Below are positions 1 to 10,000 of a DNA stretch of 63,161 nt, in pieces. Location: contig CALALB010000015.1 of the NCBI GenBank assembly GCA_937923175.1, forward strand, positions 1 through 63,161. Reading direction: 5' to 3'. Source of the stretch: an uncultured Chromatiaceae bacterium (GTDB lineage Bacteria > Pseudomonadota > Gammaproteobacteria > Chromatiales > Chromatiaceae). Numbering within the stretch: position 1 is the stretch's first letter; each line of letters starts with the position of its first letter. The notes beneath the pieces are model-generated. The model made no database searches. It saw only the letters and a list, made by a program, of their open reading frames with translations, and was not told where the DNA came from. The position numbers were made by a program, and so were the translations under genes.

Positions 1-719
1 CCGGCAACGGCGGCGCTTTGGCAGAGAGGGTCTCTGCGAGAGTTGGGAAGGTCCTGTCTGTCAGGAACGAACGCGGCCAATAAGACCCGGCGGGGCAGGA
101 AGAAAAGCCTGCGCCCAAGAGCGCAGGTTCTCGAGAGCAGAAAGAATCATGGTTGATGGAATAACTGGCCGCCTGTGACAAGCGGCAAGCGCCCGTGGTC
201 AGGATTGAGTGCCCTAATCCCTGGGTTCGGCTCGCAGCCCTAGGGACGTAGATTGCCTATCGATGCAGCCGGTCGATTCGGCAATCCGGCAGCCCTCGCC
301 CGCCCCTTTCAGGACCAGCGAGAAAACACGGGCCTGCAGCTCATAGGTGATAGAGCCCAAATTTTCATCCATCCCAGCGCAACCAGGTCGAAGGCGCTAT
401 CTGCCTGCAGGCTCCCCCAAGGGCGCCGCCGTGAGCGCGTCATTGGCATCAACCGGCTCGGAGCAGATTTACAGCAAATTTCGGACTTGACTGGCTCAAA
501 AGGATTCCCGAGTCCTTAACAGGCTCAACAGGGAGCAAGAGGGCGATAATCCAAGCGATATTCAATGGGCCCTTTTGCTGAGCGGCTTAAGCCCGCTCCA
601 GCAGGTCGCTCGGGAAACTAACGCCAGCGCCTCGCCAGGGATGACTGACGGGGTCTTCCGGCCGATGAGGAGGGAGCCATGGGTCTATTGCCCGGTCTCT
701 TGGGATACAATGTCCATTC
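1..719. other. Gene-less left edge
   Basis: I see no supportable protein gene or known RNA here. Open frames on both strands are short, lack ribosome binding sites and resemble no family I know. The stretch has several perfect short inverted repeats: 21-37 (GCAGAGA, 3-nt loop, TCTCTGC) and 108-127 (listed separately). It could be leader or trailer sequence, an unrecognised small RNA, or decayed coding DNA. Confidence 0.5.
100..127 (-). terminator. Intrinsic-terminator-like hairpin, minus strand
   Basis: Read on the minus strand, a perfect 7-bp stem (CCTGCGC / GCGCAGG, 6-nt loop) at 127-108 is followed at once by CTTTTCTT. This is the layout of a rho-independent terminator for a transcript coming from the right. 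No gene on the minus strand between here and about 720 explains it, so the transcript it would end is unknown. Confidence 0.45.
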
Positions 720-1076
720 ATGCGCAGGGTTTTTAGGGCTAACCTATCGAATCCCTTGCCATTGGCGCGCCGGGTCCGGGTTGCGCCCTCGCCGATCCAT
801 GGCCTTGGCTGTTTTGCCGCCATTCCCTTCGCCCCAGGCGACTGGATCTGGACCTTTGAAGGGATCGAGGTCACTGAGGATGGACCCCATGTCTTATGGG
901 TTTATGATCAAGAACGCTTGCAGCTGATCGGGCGACGCGGGATCAACCCCTTGCGTTGGCTCAATCATAGCGATACCCCCAATGCCGAATTCGAGGGTTT
1001 TGAGCTTTATGCCCGCTTAGCGATTGCGCCAGGCGATGAGATCACCATCGACTATGGCGCAGCAGGGTCATACTGA
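720..1076 (+). CDS. Small SET-domain protein
   Basis: A 118-residue protein that consists almost entirely of a SET fold. The N-terminal strand region (VRVAPSPIHGLGCFAA, residues 20-34) matches the usual SET opening. NHSDTPNAEF (82-91) is the SAM-binding/pseudoknot motif, and EITIDYG (107-113) is the closing motif with the conserved tyrosine. SET proteins are usually protein-lysine methyltransferases. Small bacterial members like this are common in Proteobacteria, but their substrates are mostly unknown. It lacks the post-SET cysteines. The start shown is the first in-frame ATG that keeps the whole domain. The gene sits 12 bp before the next plus-strand gene and probably shares its transcript. 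Family assignment is firm; function is not. Confidence 0.85.
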   Translation: MRRVFRANLSNPLPLARRVRVAPSPIHGLGCFAAIPFAPGDWIWTFEGIEVTEDGPHVLWVYDQERLQLIGRRGINPLRWLNHSDTPNAEFEGFELYARLAIAPGDEITIDYGAAGSY

Positions 1077-1088
1077 GGAGAACAAGAC

Positions 1089-1445
1089 ATGCAAGGGCGT
1101 CCCTTGATTCAGACCGCTATCCCTAAACGCCGCTATCAGATTGCAGGCTATACCGCAACCCTGCTCGGCGAGATCGACAGCAAGGACGGACGTCCTTATC
1201 GCTATCTTTTAGCCTTTGTTCCCCAGGGTGCAGCTGAACCTGTGCTCTATATTTGGGCTGAGGACGCCCCGCCTGCAGAACGCATCTCCGGGGCCTATCG
1301 GCTGTGGATGGTCAGCGAATCGCTCACTGAAATGCTCGATTGCAGCGAGCGCTGGGGCGATCTCGAGTCTTTTATCGAGCAAGGGCTTCGGCTCGGCTGC
1401 CAGTTACTCGGTCTCCCCGAGGCCGCAATCAACCGGCTGATGTAA
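1089..1445 (+). CDS. Conserved hypothetical protein
   Basis: A 118-residue soluble protein that I do not recognise. It has no signal peptide, membrane segment or cysteine motif, and looks like a mixed alpha/beta protein with a beta-rich first half (YQIAGYTATLLGEID, YRYLLAFVP) and a helical C-terminus. A good ribosome binding site (GAGGAG) lies just before the ATG, and the gene starts 12 bp after the SET-domain gene, which suggests co-transcription. It ends two bases before the convergent rsgA stop. Codon use matches the neighbours, so I take it as real; no function is proposed. Confidence 0.7.
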   Translation: MQGRPLIQTAIPKRRYQIAGYTATLLGEIDSKDGRPYRYLLAFVPQGAAEPVLYIWAEDAPPAERISGAYRLWMVSESLTEMLDCSERWGDLESFIEQGLRLGCQLLGLPEAAINRLM

Positions 1446-1447
1446 AC

Positions 1448-2476
1448 TCAGGTGCTGGCTGGGGGTGCCCGCCGTTCGCAATCCTCAAGTAGCCGATGGA
1501 AGCTGGCCAAACGGGCGGCATTGATCCGACCCTCGGCTACCGCCTGGCGGATGGCGCAGCCCGGCTCATCCAGATGCCGGCAATTATTAAAGCGACACAG
1601 CCCCGCATAGTCGCGAAACTCGCGAAATCCCCATTCCAGAGCCTGGCGATCGATGGCACCCAGCCGAAAACGCCGCACCCCAGGCGAGTCGATGAGAAGA
1701 CCCCCTTGCGGCAGGCGATAACAGGTTGCCGCGGAGGTGGTATGTCGCCCCAGACCAGTAGCCTCTGACAAACGCCCGATCTGGATCTCTTGATCAGGAA
1801 GCAGTGCCTTGACCAGAGATGATTTGCCGACACCGGATTGACCAACCAGCACGCTGGTCTGATCGATGAGCGCTTGGCTCAGGGGATCGGGAGAGTCGGG
1901 ATGATGGGCGCTGACCCAAAACAACCGGTAGCCGATCGCTGCATAGGGGGCCAAGCGGTCCTGAAAGGCAGCGCGTTGGCTCGGATCGGTTAAAAGATCC
2001 ATCTTGTTGGCGATCAGGAGCGGCGTTATTCCGCTACATTCGGCAGCAAGCAGGTATTGATCGATCAAGAGTTGACTCGGTTCAGGCTCAGGCGCGATCA
2101 GGATCAGCAAACGGCTCAGATTGGCCGCCAGTGGTTTCTCTTGGCCATCGGCATCCAAGCGGCTGAGCACCGTGGTGCGCGGCAGGACGGCGGTCACGAC
2201 CCCCTGACCATCTCGCAGGGGCTGCCAGACGACCCGATCCCCGCAGACGACCTCGCCTAGGTTTTGGCGCGCAAGACAGCGATACAGCTGCCCCTGGCCA
2301 TCCTCGACGATCAGACTGGGCCCATATCGGACCATCACCAGCCCCTCCTCGGGGAGTGACTCGGCCTCGCATGCGGCCAGCGCTCGCTCAAGGCGTGCAG
2401 CAAGATGGGTGCGCCTCCGTTCCTGGATGGCCTTGATGCGCTCGATCTGGCGTTGCGAGAGCTGGCGGCGGGCCAT
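1448..2476 (-). CDS. rsgA: Ribosome small-subunit-dependent GTPase RsgA
   Basis: A 342-residue circularly permuted GTPase that checks late 30S subunit maturation and helps release assembly factors. An OB-fold region (about 45-110) precedes the G domain. The GTPase motifs come in permuted order: G4 NKMD at 157-160, then G1 GQSGVGKSS at 212-220, then G3 DSPG at 263-266. The C-terminal zinc site is C294, C299, H301, C307. The basic N-terminus (MARRQLSQRQ) is typical of gammaproteobacterial members. The ATG lies 6 bp after the queF stop, so the two genes form a short minus-strand operon. All motifs are intact; the assignment is very secure. Confidence 0.97.
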   Translation of the reverse strand: MARRQLSQRQIERIKAIQERRRTHLAARLERALAACEAESLPEEGLVMVRYGPSLIVEDGQGQLYRCLARQNLGEVVCGDRVVWQPLRDGQGVVTAVLPRTTVLSRLDADGQEKPLAANLSRLLILIAPEPEPSQLLIDQYLLAAECSGITPLLIANKMDLLTDPSQRAAFQDRLAPYAAIGYRLFWVSAHHPDSPDPLSQALIDQTSVLVGQSGVGKSSLVKALLPDQEIQIGRLSEATGLGRHTTSAATCYRLPQGGLLIDSPGVRRFRLGAIDRQALEWGFREFRDYAGLCRFNNCRHLDEPGCAIRQAVAEGRINAARLASFHRLLEDCERRAPPAST

Positions 2477-2482
2477 TCGGGA

Positions 2483-2872
2483 TTAGGGAAGGGTCACCAC
2501 CTGGGGCGCCTGCCAACCCTCAGCGCGCTGCTCGGCAATGACCGTGGTATAGATCCCACCCCGGACATTGAAGACAGCGGTCAGCCGCATAAAGCGCGGC
2601 TCGGTCGCTGCTGCAAGATCGCTCAGGATCCGATTGGTCACTGCCTCATGAAAGGCGCCTTCATTGCGATAGGACCAGATATAGTTTTTGAGCGATTTCA
2701 GTTCGACACACCGCTGATCGGGGACATATTCGAGCAACAGCTCGGCAAAGTCCGGCTGACCAGTCTTGGGGCAGAGACAGGTAAACTCAGGGATGCGGAT
2801 GCGGATCGTATAGTCGCGGTTCGGTTCTGGATTGGGAAAGGTGTCGAGCGTCTTGCTCGGAGCGCTGGGCAT
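2483..2872 (-). CDS. queF: NADPH-dependent 7-cyano-7-deazaguanine reductase QueF (short type)
   Basis: A 129-residue protein that reduces preQ0 to preQ1 in queuosine biosynthesis. The motif [12 protein letters not shown] (31-42) carries the thioimide-forming cysteine, C34, and the proton-donor aspartate, D41. The QueF family motif ELKSLKNY (57-64) is present, and FHE (74-76) supplies the substrate-binding glutamate. The length and single T-fold domain mark the unimodular (Bacillus-like) type rather than the longer bimodular E. coli type. It is co-oriented with rsgA, 6 bp upstream of it. Other queuosine genes are not in the window. Confidence 0.96.
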   Translation of the reverse strand: MPSAPSKTLDTFPNPEPNRDYTIRIRIPEFTCLCPKTGQPDFAELLLEYVPDQRCVELKSLKNYIWSYRNEGAFHEAVTNRILSDLAAATEPRFMRLTAVFNVRGGIYTTVIAEQRAEGWQAPQVVTLP

Positions 2873-3060
2873 CGGGTAATCCTCCAGACAAAGGGATCAA
2901 GGCGGCATTATACGGGATCAGCCCCGCTGATAGGCTGGGTAGCCATTGAATGAGCAGGCGCCGGCTCTGGATAATATCCAATCCAGGCATGCCGTCTGGT
3001 CGGACTGGGCGGTGGTCATGTCGTGCAATCCAACGGATAGAAAGGGGGACAGCCGATCCT

Positions 3061-3732
3061 ATGGGGACATTGAGTGCAGTAGCCCGTTTCAACATGGTTT
3101 ATCAACAGTTGCGCCCCTGGGGGTTGCTGGATGAGCGGGTTTTGGAGGTCATGGGGACGCTCGAACGCGAGCGCTTTGTCCCAGATGCCTATCGCGCCCT
3201 GGCCTATGCCGACATCGAGATCCCCTTGCCGAACGGCGACCGGATGCTTTCCCCCAAGATCGTCGGTCATCTATTGCAGGCGCTTGCCATCCAACCTGGC
3301 GATCGGGCCCTCGAGATCGGGACTGGATCGGGCTATGTGACCGCCTGTCTGAGCCGATTAGGGGCGCGCGTGGTCAGCCTCGAGATCGATCCCACCCAGG
3401 CCGACGAGGCCCGCCTACGCCTAGAGACCTTGGGATTGCAGGGCATTGAGATCCGTACCGGCGATGGTCTGGCCGGGCCAATCCCGGGCGGACCCTTTGA
3501 TGCGATCGCGGTCAATGGCTCGCTGCCGGATGAATCGGACCTGGCTGGTTTAAAGGGTCAATTAAAGGATGGTGGGCGGCTTTTCTGTATCCTCGGTCGG
3601 GGACCGGTGATGTCTTGCACCCGTTTTATCCGTATCCAAGACAACACCTATCGGCGTGAGTCGCTCTTTGAAACCAGTGCGCCGGCGCTTATCCAGGCGA
3701 CCCGTCCGCAAGCAAAGGCGTTTGTTTTCTAA
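3061..3732 (+). CDS. Protein-L-isoaspartate O-methyltransferase family protein
   Basis: A 223-residue SAM-dependent methyltransferase of the PCMT fold. Motif I ALEIGTGSGYV (84-94) binds SAM, and PNGDRMLSPKIVGHLL before it matches the PCMT substrate-loop region. VSLEID is the acidic loop after strand 2. The frame is open further upstream, but the ATG at 3061 is preferred: it has a GGGGGA ribosome binding site and begins where homology begins. This shorter form is frequently seen in Gammaproteobacteria next to tolC; no tolC follows here. Some conserved residues of true protein-repair enzymes differ, so the exact substrate is uncertain. It converges on the PKS operon, with 185 bp between them. 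Confidence 0.85.
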   Translation: MGTLSAVARFNMVYQQLRPWGLLDERVLEVMGTLERERFVPDAYRALAYADIEIPLPNGDRMLSPKIVGHLLQALAIQPGDRALEIGTGSGYVTACLSRLGARVVSLEIDPTQADEARLRLETLGLQGIEIRTGDGLAGPIPGGPFDAIAVNGSLPDESDLAGLKGQLKDGGRLFCILGRGPVMSCTRFIRIQDNTYRRESLFETSAPALIQATRPQAKAFVF

Positions 3733-3917
3733 GTCATCAAAGGCTAGCCTGGCAAGGATGAGCCGCCACCTTAGGACAAACCTCGGGGCGTTTGATGGGG
3801 AGTGGGGTTCAGCTTGGTAGAGCTTGGCGTTTATCAATGACCCCGGGGTATAAACAGTCATCCCCGCTGAGCTTTCAATTTATGCCCCACATGTCTCAGG
3901 TTGTTTTGCTAGTCTGA

Positions 3918-6900
3918 TTAGATTATTTTTTTGGGTTGAATTCTTTGCAGGTAAAGAGTCGCAAGCCTTTTATTTTTTTCGAGGAATAGCTGCATTAGAT
4001 TAAAGTGTCCAATTAGAATAGCTTTTTTTTGACTTGAACCAAGTGGTTTTTCAGGATATTTTTCTAAATTATTCTTTTGGCTAAGAGATAAAGTTATGCG
4101 GGTTGGATCGCTTAAATCTTTGATTTTAATGAATGGAAGCTCAGAATGCAGATTGATTGATCTGGTTTTATCATGTTGATCAAAATCAAATGGCATTCTT
4201 CCGGAATAGAGCGGATCGAGGTTTAGATTGATTCTCTCGACATAAAGTCTCCCAAGCATATGCTGGAGAGACTCGAGCGATGCAAAATCTTTTCTGCATA
4301 TAGAAACTGCAATGTGTTCACGCCCCTTGAGGATGTCTTCGACAAAGGATGTCAAAACATTACCTGGTCCGGCTTCAATAAAGACCCTAATTCCATCGCT
4401 ATAAACATTCTCAATTGTTTCTCTAAATCGAACTGTGTCGATCCATTGTTCGCAGGCAATCTGGGCAATCTCTGCTGGATCCCGTGGATATGGCTTAATG
4501 GTCTTGCAGCTGTAAACACTGAGATCCCCTGATTTAAACTCATGATGTTTTTTATAAAACTTTTTAAGTAGATCCATACCCTTTTCAAACAAAGGAGTGT
4601 GATAGGGGCGTCCAGAAGATGTCTCAGAATAGATTACCCCTAGCTGTTTGATTTGTTCTATAAAGCTGGGATAATGTTCTTCTGTGACAAAAAGAAATTT
4701 TTGATTTGGGCAATTATCTGCGGCTAAATAAACCGAATCATTATATTTTTCTAAAAGATCACTCAGATCTCGATCGTTTATTCCGCCAAGCGAGATCAAT
4801 CTGCCTTGGGGGAATCCAGAATTTTCAAGCTCTTGATAGATAAGACCGAGATGGTGTGACTGCTCTATAAATGATTCGATGGTCAATGAATCTGTTTGAA
4901 TCATACTTGCCGTATAAAGCGCGGCATATTCACCGATGCTATGTCCAACGATGGCATCGATTTGGATCCCGAGGTCGCAGATCAGCTCATGCAGTGCATG
5001 ATCGATGATACAGGTTGCCTGCGTTGCCAGATCAGGAGCGTGGAGTTCAGATAAGGCCCATCGCTCGCTTTCCGGATCGATCGAGGTCGGTGGCGGAAAG
5101 ATCAGGCTGGAGGGTCTCGGCTGACGCGGTGATACCTCATCGAGAAAATCAAACCAATATCTGATCTGTGGAAGGTATAAGGCAAGCTCCAAAAGCATAT
5201 TCGGATATTGCGCCCCCTCGCTTGACAAGAGTAGGGCAATGCCGCCCGCTGTAGTCGGTTGCTCGGCATAGTAGATCCCACGGCGGCTGAAAATTTGCGG
5301 ACGGGAGAGAGTTGGAAGATGGTCTTGGCATTGTTTGAGCTTAGTGCTTAGGTCCTTTAAATCTCGTGCAACGATTGCCAAACGAACTGCTCCCTGATTA
5401 CGCCCTTGCCATAACCGATAGGCCAATTCCGCAAGCTCAATAGCAGGTTCTTGATTTAAACGCCTCGATAATGCATCGATCTCTGCAAGTAGCTGGGCTC
5501 GCGACTCGGCTGCAAGTATGCAGAGCTCAGCCGGCCAATGTCGCATGTGCGGATTGGTTATAGGTCCAGCAATTTGAAGTGCGACCTGCCGCTTTTCGGG
5601 TGGAAGCAGCCAGCGTCCAAGACCTGGGTAGGCTGTTGGACCGGGTGCCCGATATTCTTCGAGGATGGCATGGGCATTGATTCCACCAAAACCGAAGGCA
5701 TTGATCGCTGCGCGCCGAGGTGTTTTGCCGCCGTGCACCCAGGGGCGGCCTTCAGTGTTGATATAAAAGGGCGTGCGCTCGAGCTCAAGCTCAGGATTCA
5801 CCTCCTCGCAGAGGGTTGGCGGCAGGATCTTGTGATACAGGGCCAAGGCGGTTTTGATTAGGCTCGCGATCCCGGCGGCAGGGATACAATGCCCGATCAT
5901 GGATTTCACCGAACCGATGGCGCAGTGCGGCAATCGCCCGCGGCGTTCGCCAAAGACCTGTCTTAAGGCCAAAATCTCGGTGCGGTCTCCAAGAGGGATA
6001 CCTGTCCCATGCGCCTCGATCAGCTCGATGGTCTGGGGATCAATCCCGCTGTGTTCATAAGCGCGCCGAATCGCCAAGGCCTCGCCTTCGAGGCGCGGCG
6101 CCATTAAACCCATCGCCTTGCCATCGCTGGCGATCCCAATCGATTTCAGAACGGCATAGATGCGATCGCCATCGCGCACCGCATCTGGGAGACGCTTAAG
6201 CACCGCAAAGCCTGCCCCTTCGCTCAGCAGGGTTCCGCTGGCCTTGGCATCGAATGGGCGGATCCGATCCTCGGCGAGTGCACCGAGTTGCTGGAAGAGC
6301 ATATAGATCTGGGGCGGCATCGAGGCCTGGACGCCGCCGACTAATACCATCTCGCAACGGTCTGAACGCAGTTCGCGCATGCCCAGATCCGCAGCAATCA
6401 GACTAGAGGCACAGGCGGCATCGACGAGATAGCTCGGCCCCATCAGATCGAGTCGATTGGCGATCCGTCCGGCAATGATGTTCGAAACCAGGGTCGGTGC
6501 ATGTTCGATCCCAACCGGCGGCAGACCTTGCTTGAGCTGCTCACGCAAATGCTGCCGGTGCTGCTCATCCAGTTCAGGGATCAGTTGGCCGATCAGCTCG
6601 AGGGTTTGGTCGATGAATAGACCATACTGCAAACCCAGGACATCCCCCCGGTTTGGGTTTGAGCCATGCCCGATGATGATCCCGGTACGCTCGCGGTTAA
6701 ATGGTCTTTCCCAATAACCTGCATCGCGCAAGGCGTCGGCGGCAAGCTGCAGCGCCAGAAAATGGGCAGGATCCCCCTCAACCGCCTTTGGCGGGATCCC
6801 AAAGACAAGAGGATCAAAACGCGCAAGCTCGCCCAAGAGACCTACTTTACGGGTGCGGATTCGGGCCGAGACGAGGCTTTGGTCTGGACAAGCGGGGTCA

Positions 6901-7052
6901 TACCAGGGCAGGGCCCAATGATCTGGGGCATCCTGGATCTGGTCGTGTTTATCCAGGATATTGCGCCAAAATCGATAAACATCAGCGCTTCCAGGAAAAA
7001 TCCCGGAAAGACCGATGATCGCGATGTCCTCCTGATCGGCAGGGCTCGACAT
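3918..7052 (-). CDS. KS-AT polyketide synthase subunit (PfaB/HglC-like)
   Basis: A 1044-residue protein with a ketosynthase (about 9-467) and an acyltransferase-like region (about 600-950). The KS is complete: DAACASS with nucleophile C214, EAHGTG with H348, and GSVKSMIGH with H388. The AT keeps GHSIGE (S705), but its usual oxyanion-loop signature, normally like FPGQGSQY, reads LLSSEGAQY. There is no ACP, KR or DH, so it must act with the large PKS encoded just upstream (25-bp gap), much as PfaB or HglC act with their partners. It probably primes, or adds a second condensing/acyl-transfer activity. The coding DNA for the last 400 residues is markedly AT-rich compared with the rest. It is the last gene of the operon; no further domain follows the AT. 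KS assignment is secure, AT activity less so. Confidence 0.9.
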   Translation of the reverse strand: MSSPADQEDIAIIGLSGIFPGSADVYRFWRNILDKHDQIQDAPDHWALPWYDPACPDQSLVSARIRTRKVGLLGELARFDPLVFGIPPKAVEGDPAHFLALQLAADALRDAGYWERPFNRERTGIIIGHGSNPNRGDVLGLQYGLFIDQTLELIGQLIPELDEQHRQHLREQLKQGLPPVGIEHAPTLVSNIIAGRIANRLDLMGPSYLVDAACASSLIAADLGMRELRSDRCEMVLVGGVQASMPPQIYMLFQQLGALAEDRIRPFDAKASGTLLSEGAGFAVLKRLPDAVRDGDRIYAVLKSIGIASDGKAMGLMAPRLEGEALAIRRAYEHSGIDPQTIELIEAHGTGIPLGDRTEILALRQVFGERRGRLPHCAIGSVKSMIGHCIPAAGIASLIKTALALYHKILPPTLCEEVNPELELERTPFYINTEGRPWVHGGKTPRRAAINAFGFGGINAHAILEEYRAPGPTAYPGLGRWLLPPEKRQVALQIAGPITNPHMRHWPAELCILAAESRAQLLAEIDALSRRLNQEPAIELAELAYRLWQGRNQGAVRLAIVARDLKDLSTKLKQCQDHLPTLSRPQIFSRRGIYYAEQPTTAGGIALLLSSEGAQYPNMLLELALYLPQIRYWFDFLDEVSPRQPRPSSLIFPPPTSIDPESERWALSELHAPDLATQATCIIDHALHELICDLGIQIDAIVGHSIGEYAALYTASMIQTDSLTIESFIEQSHHLGLIYQELENSGFPQGRLISLGGINDRDLSDLLEKYNDSVYLAADNCPNQKFLFVTEEHYPSFIEQIKQLGVIYSETSSGRPYHTPLFEKGMDLLKKFYKKHHEFKSGDLSVYSCKTIKPYPRDPAEIAQIACEQWIDTVRFRETIENVYSDGIRVFIEAGPGNVLTSFVEDILKGREHIAVSICRKDFASLESLQHMLGRLYVERINLNLDPLYSGRMPFDFDQHDKTRSINLHSELPFIKIKDLSDPTRITLSLSQKNNLEKYPEKPLGSSQKKAILIGHFNLMQLFLEKNKRLATLYLQRIQPKKII

Positions 7053-7077
7053 GACACCTCTACAGGATCGATGGGGA

Positions 7078-10000
7078 TCAGATACAGGGTTGATAAAAGT
7101 CCGGTTGGGGTGCTAAGCGATTGAGCCCGGGATCGCAATGGGCCTCGATCCCTGCAAGCGCGAGGATCAACCTTCCGTCCTCATCGGTGAGGATAAAATC
7201 GACCTCGAGCTCAGGACCGGTAAAACGGCGGACCCTCTGGGTAAAGCGTAAATGCCGAGCCCCAGTTGGGCGGGATGATATTGGGACAGAGGCGGATAGG
7301 CGCATGACCCGCCTAAATCGGCTCGGCAGTGGATAGGTGTGGTGCTGGATCCGGGCCCAGAGGATAGTGCTCTGGAGTAAGGCGTCGACAACACCAGGAT
7401 CGATCAACCATTGGGCGGCACGGATCTGGGGCAAGCCGGCAGCAGTTGTATCGCCCAACCAAGCGCGCGGGTCGCTTGCCTGCACGCTGCCCTCGACCCC
7501 CTCGGCCCCTATCCGCAATACCCCCTGCAACAGTCGAAAACAGGGCCCATGAAAACAATGTTCGACATAGGCCCGTTCTGCAGGAAACAGCTGAGCCTCG
7601 GTTAAGGGTGGGGGTAAGGCGACAGGCTGGAGGCTACCACCGAGGATCAGGTTGGCGCGGTAATAAGGGTGATCCCCCTCCCGGATCTCGGCCAAGACCT
7701 CGAGCCGGGTCTCTGATTTGTGGATGAGCTGGGCCCAGAGCGAGAGCTCGCGCCCTTGCTCACCCTGAAGGGTCAGGCCGCGTAAGACGCGCAGATCGCG
7801 CACCTCGGTTAGAGGCTGATCCGGCCAGGCAGTCTGGACAAACTCGGCCAGCAGCTCTAGGGCTACAGCTGCTGGAACCACTGGGACGCCATCGAGCCGA
7901 TGGTCATTGAGATAAAGGTCGCGTTTGAGCTCAAGGCGATAGCTCCCCCTGAGTTGACCGTTCCCATCAGGTCTCAGACGCCGGTTACCCAGCATGGGGA
8001 GGATCATGGGCGGCTGAAAGCGCCCCACGATCAGCTCGACCTCATCGAGCCCACGGGCGAGCTCCTCGCGGATAAAGCGACGCCCTGAGTCTGGATCGAT
8101 AGGGATCACCCCGCGCGCCTGAAACTGGCGGTTGATCGCCTCATTGGCCATCCCTGTCCCTGACCAAGGCCCCCAATTGAGTGCCAGCACCCGCGTCTTC
8201 GGCCAGCTGCCCTGCATCCACCAGGCCAGCCGATTGATGATCTCGTTGGCCGCCGCATAGTCGCATTGGCCGATATTTCCCGTACGCCCGGCAACTGAGG
8301 CAAAAAGCAATACCAAGCGAAGGGTCTCCGGGCGCAGCGCGCGGCAGAGCAGATAGGTGCTATCGGCCTTCAGATCAAAGATCCGGATAAATGAATCCAA
8401 TGATTTATCAACCAGCAACTTATCCTCGATCTGACCGACCCCCTGAAGCACGGCATCGATGCGCCCATAGTGGCGATAGATCCCATCGATCAGCTCGAGC
8501 AGGGCCTGATGGTCCCGGACATCGAGCGCATGATATTCGACCCGGGCACCGCAGGCGCGAAAGGCCGCTAGATGGGAGGCAATCTCGGCTGCGCGCAGGG
8601 TTTGTTTGATCCGGCGCTCAATGGTCACCGGGGTAGCCGCTTCACCCCGCGCCTGGGCCTGGGCGAGATAATGGGCGCGCAATTCGGACTCGGTGCGTCC
8701 TTGCAGCGGATCATCCTCAGCAAGGGGCAGCAGGCGTCCCAGGATGATCAGGGTCATCCCGGGGACGATGAGCTCGTGGAGGATCTGGGCGGTGATCCCC
8801 CGGGCGCCGCCGAGCGCAAGCACCACCCAGTCGCTAGCCGGCTCAACCGGCTGGCGACTGGGCGCTGACCAAGGCGCTGCAATCGGTTCCCAGGTCAAAC
8901 GTTTTCCATCTTGGTAGCTGATCTCAATCGCTTCATCCTCCCCCAAAAATTCATCGATTAGGATCTCGGCAAGCGCCTCTTCGGGCCCTGCTGCCAGGTC
9001 GATTGCCTTGACCTGGACCTCGGGCCACTCGAGCTTGAGGGTCTTGAGCATCCCGAGATTACCAGCGGCAAGGGGTAGACCCGGCCCACAACGCCCATTG
9101 CGTCCAAAGGCGCCGCCGAGTAAAGAGGCAGATAGGATGCGACCGCGCTGGGCGCGCAAATCTTCGGCACATGCCTTAAGCAATAGGAACAATGACTTCA
9201 CCTGGGCAAACGACTCAGCCTGCCAGGCTGTTAACTCGGACGGTAGATCCATGGCCTTCAGGCCGGCAAGCTGGATCAGACCAGCGATCGGACCATTGCG
9301 GGCGCGCAGCGCCAGAATGGTCTGGGATAGGGTTTCAGGGTCTATATCCTGAGGTGCGAGCTGGTTTGCGCAAAGCCCTGCGTCCTTGAGCATCTGGATC
9401 AGCCGCTCAGCCGTCCCCCCCTCGCCAAGTACCAGGATCTGACCGGCGGGTAACTGAGCGCGCTTGGGCGGCGGGGCAGCGCGCGCGACCATGCGATAGC
9501 GGTCAAGCGGCTGCGCCGACTCAGCAGGCGACTGGGGTTGGGGAAGCGGCGTGGCGCGGCCAGTTGCCATTCCCCTTGTCTGGCTGGCTGTCGCTGATAA
9601 AGGAACCCCTGACCCCGGCGAGGGGGTTGAGCCAGACCGGGGCTGGCTTGTCGGCCCACCTGAGCCGGTCGGGGGATCCTGGGGCCCCAAGCTCAGTAGG
9701 ACATCGACGAGGGCATGGATGGTCGGGGCGCGGCTGAGGCGGTTCATCTGCGCCCGCATAGTCTCAGCAAGCTGGGGCGGCAATAGGCGCTCGATGTTGG
9801 CGAGGATTTCGACCCGTTTGATCGAATCGATCCCGAGCTCAGACTCTAGGGCCTGATCAGGGTCCAACAGCTCTGGGGGATAACCGGTGCATTCGCTGAT
9901 GATCGCGGTGATCTGGGCGATCAATGTCGAGCGATCGGGAAGCGAGGACACCTGCTGGATGCTGCCGTACTCCTCACTCACCGACTCTGCGGCTGGTGCA

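Noticed and set aside
253-519. 88-residue plus-strand open frame at the left edge
   Set aside because: No ribosome binding site, no family features, biased composition typical of a shadow frame; not called.
587-874. Minus-strand open frame opposite the SET gene
   Set aside because: Antisense to a domain-bearing gene and without a family; a shadow frame.
4260-4532. Short frame inside the AT-rich part of the KS-AT gene
   Set aside because: Lies antisense to the intact KS-AT frame and shows no domain; the AT-rich tail itself creates long frames.
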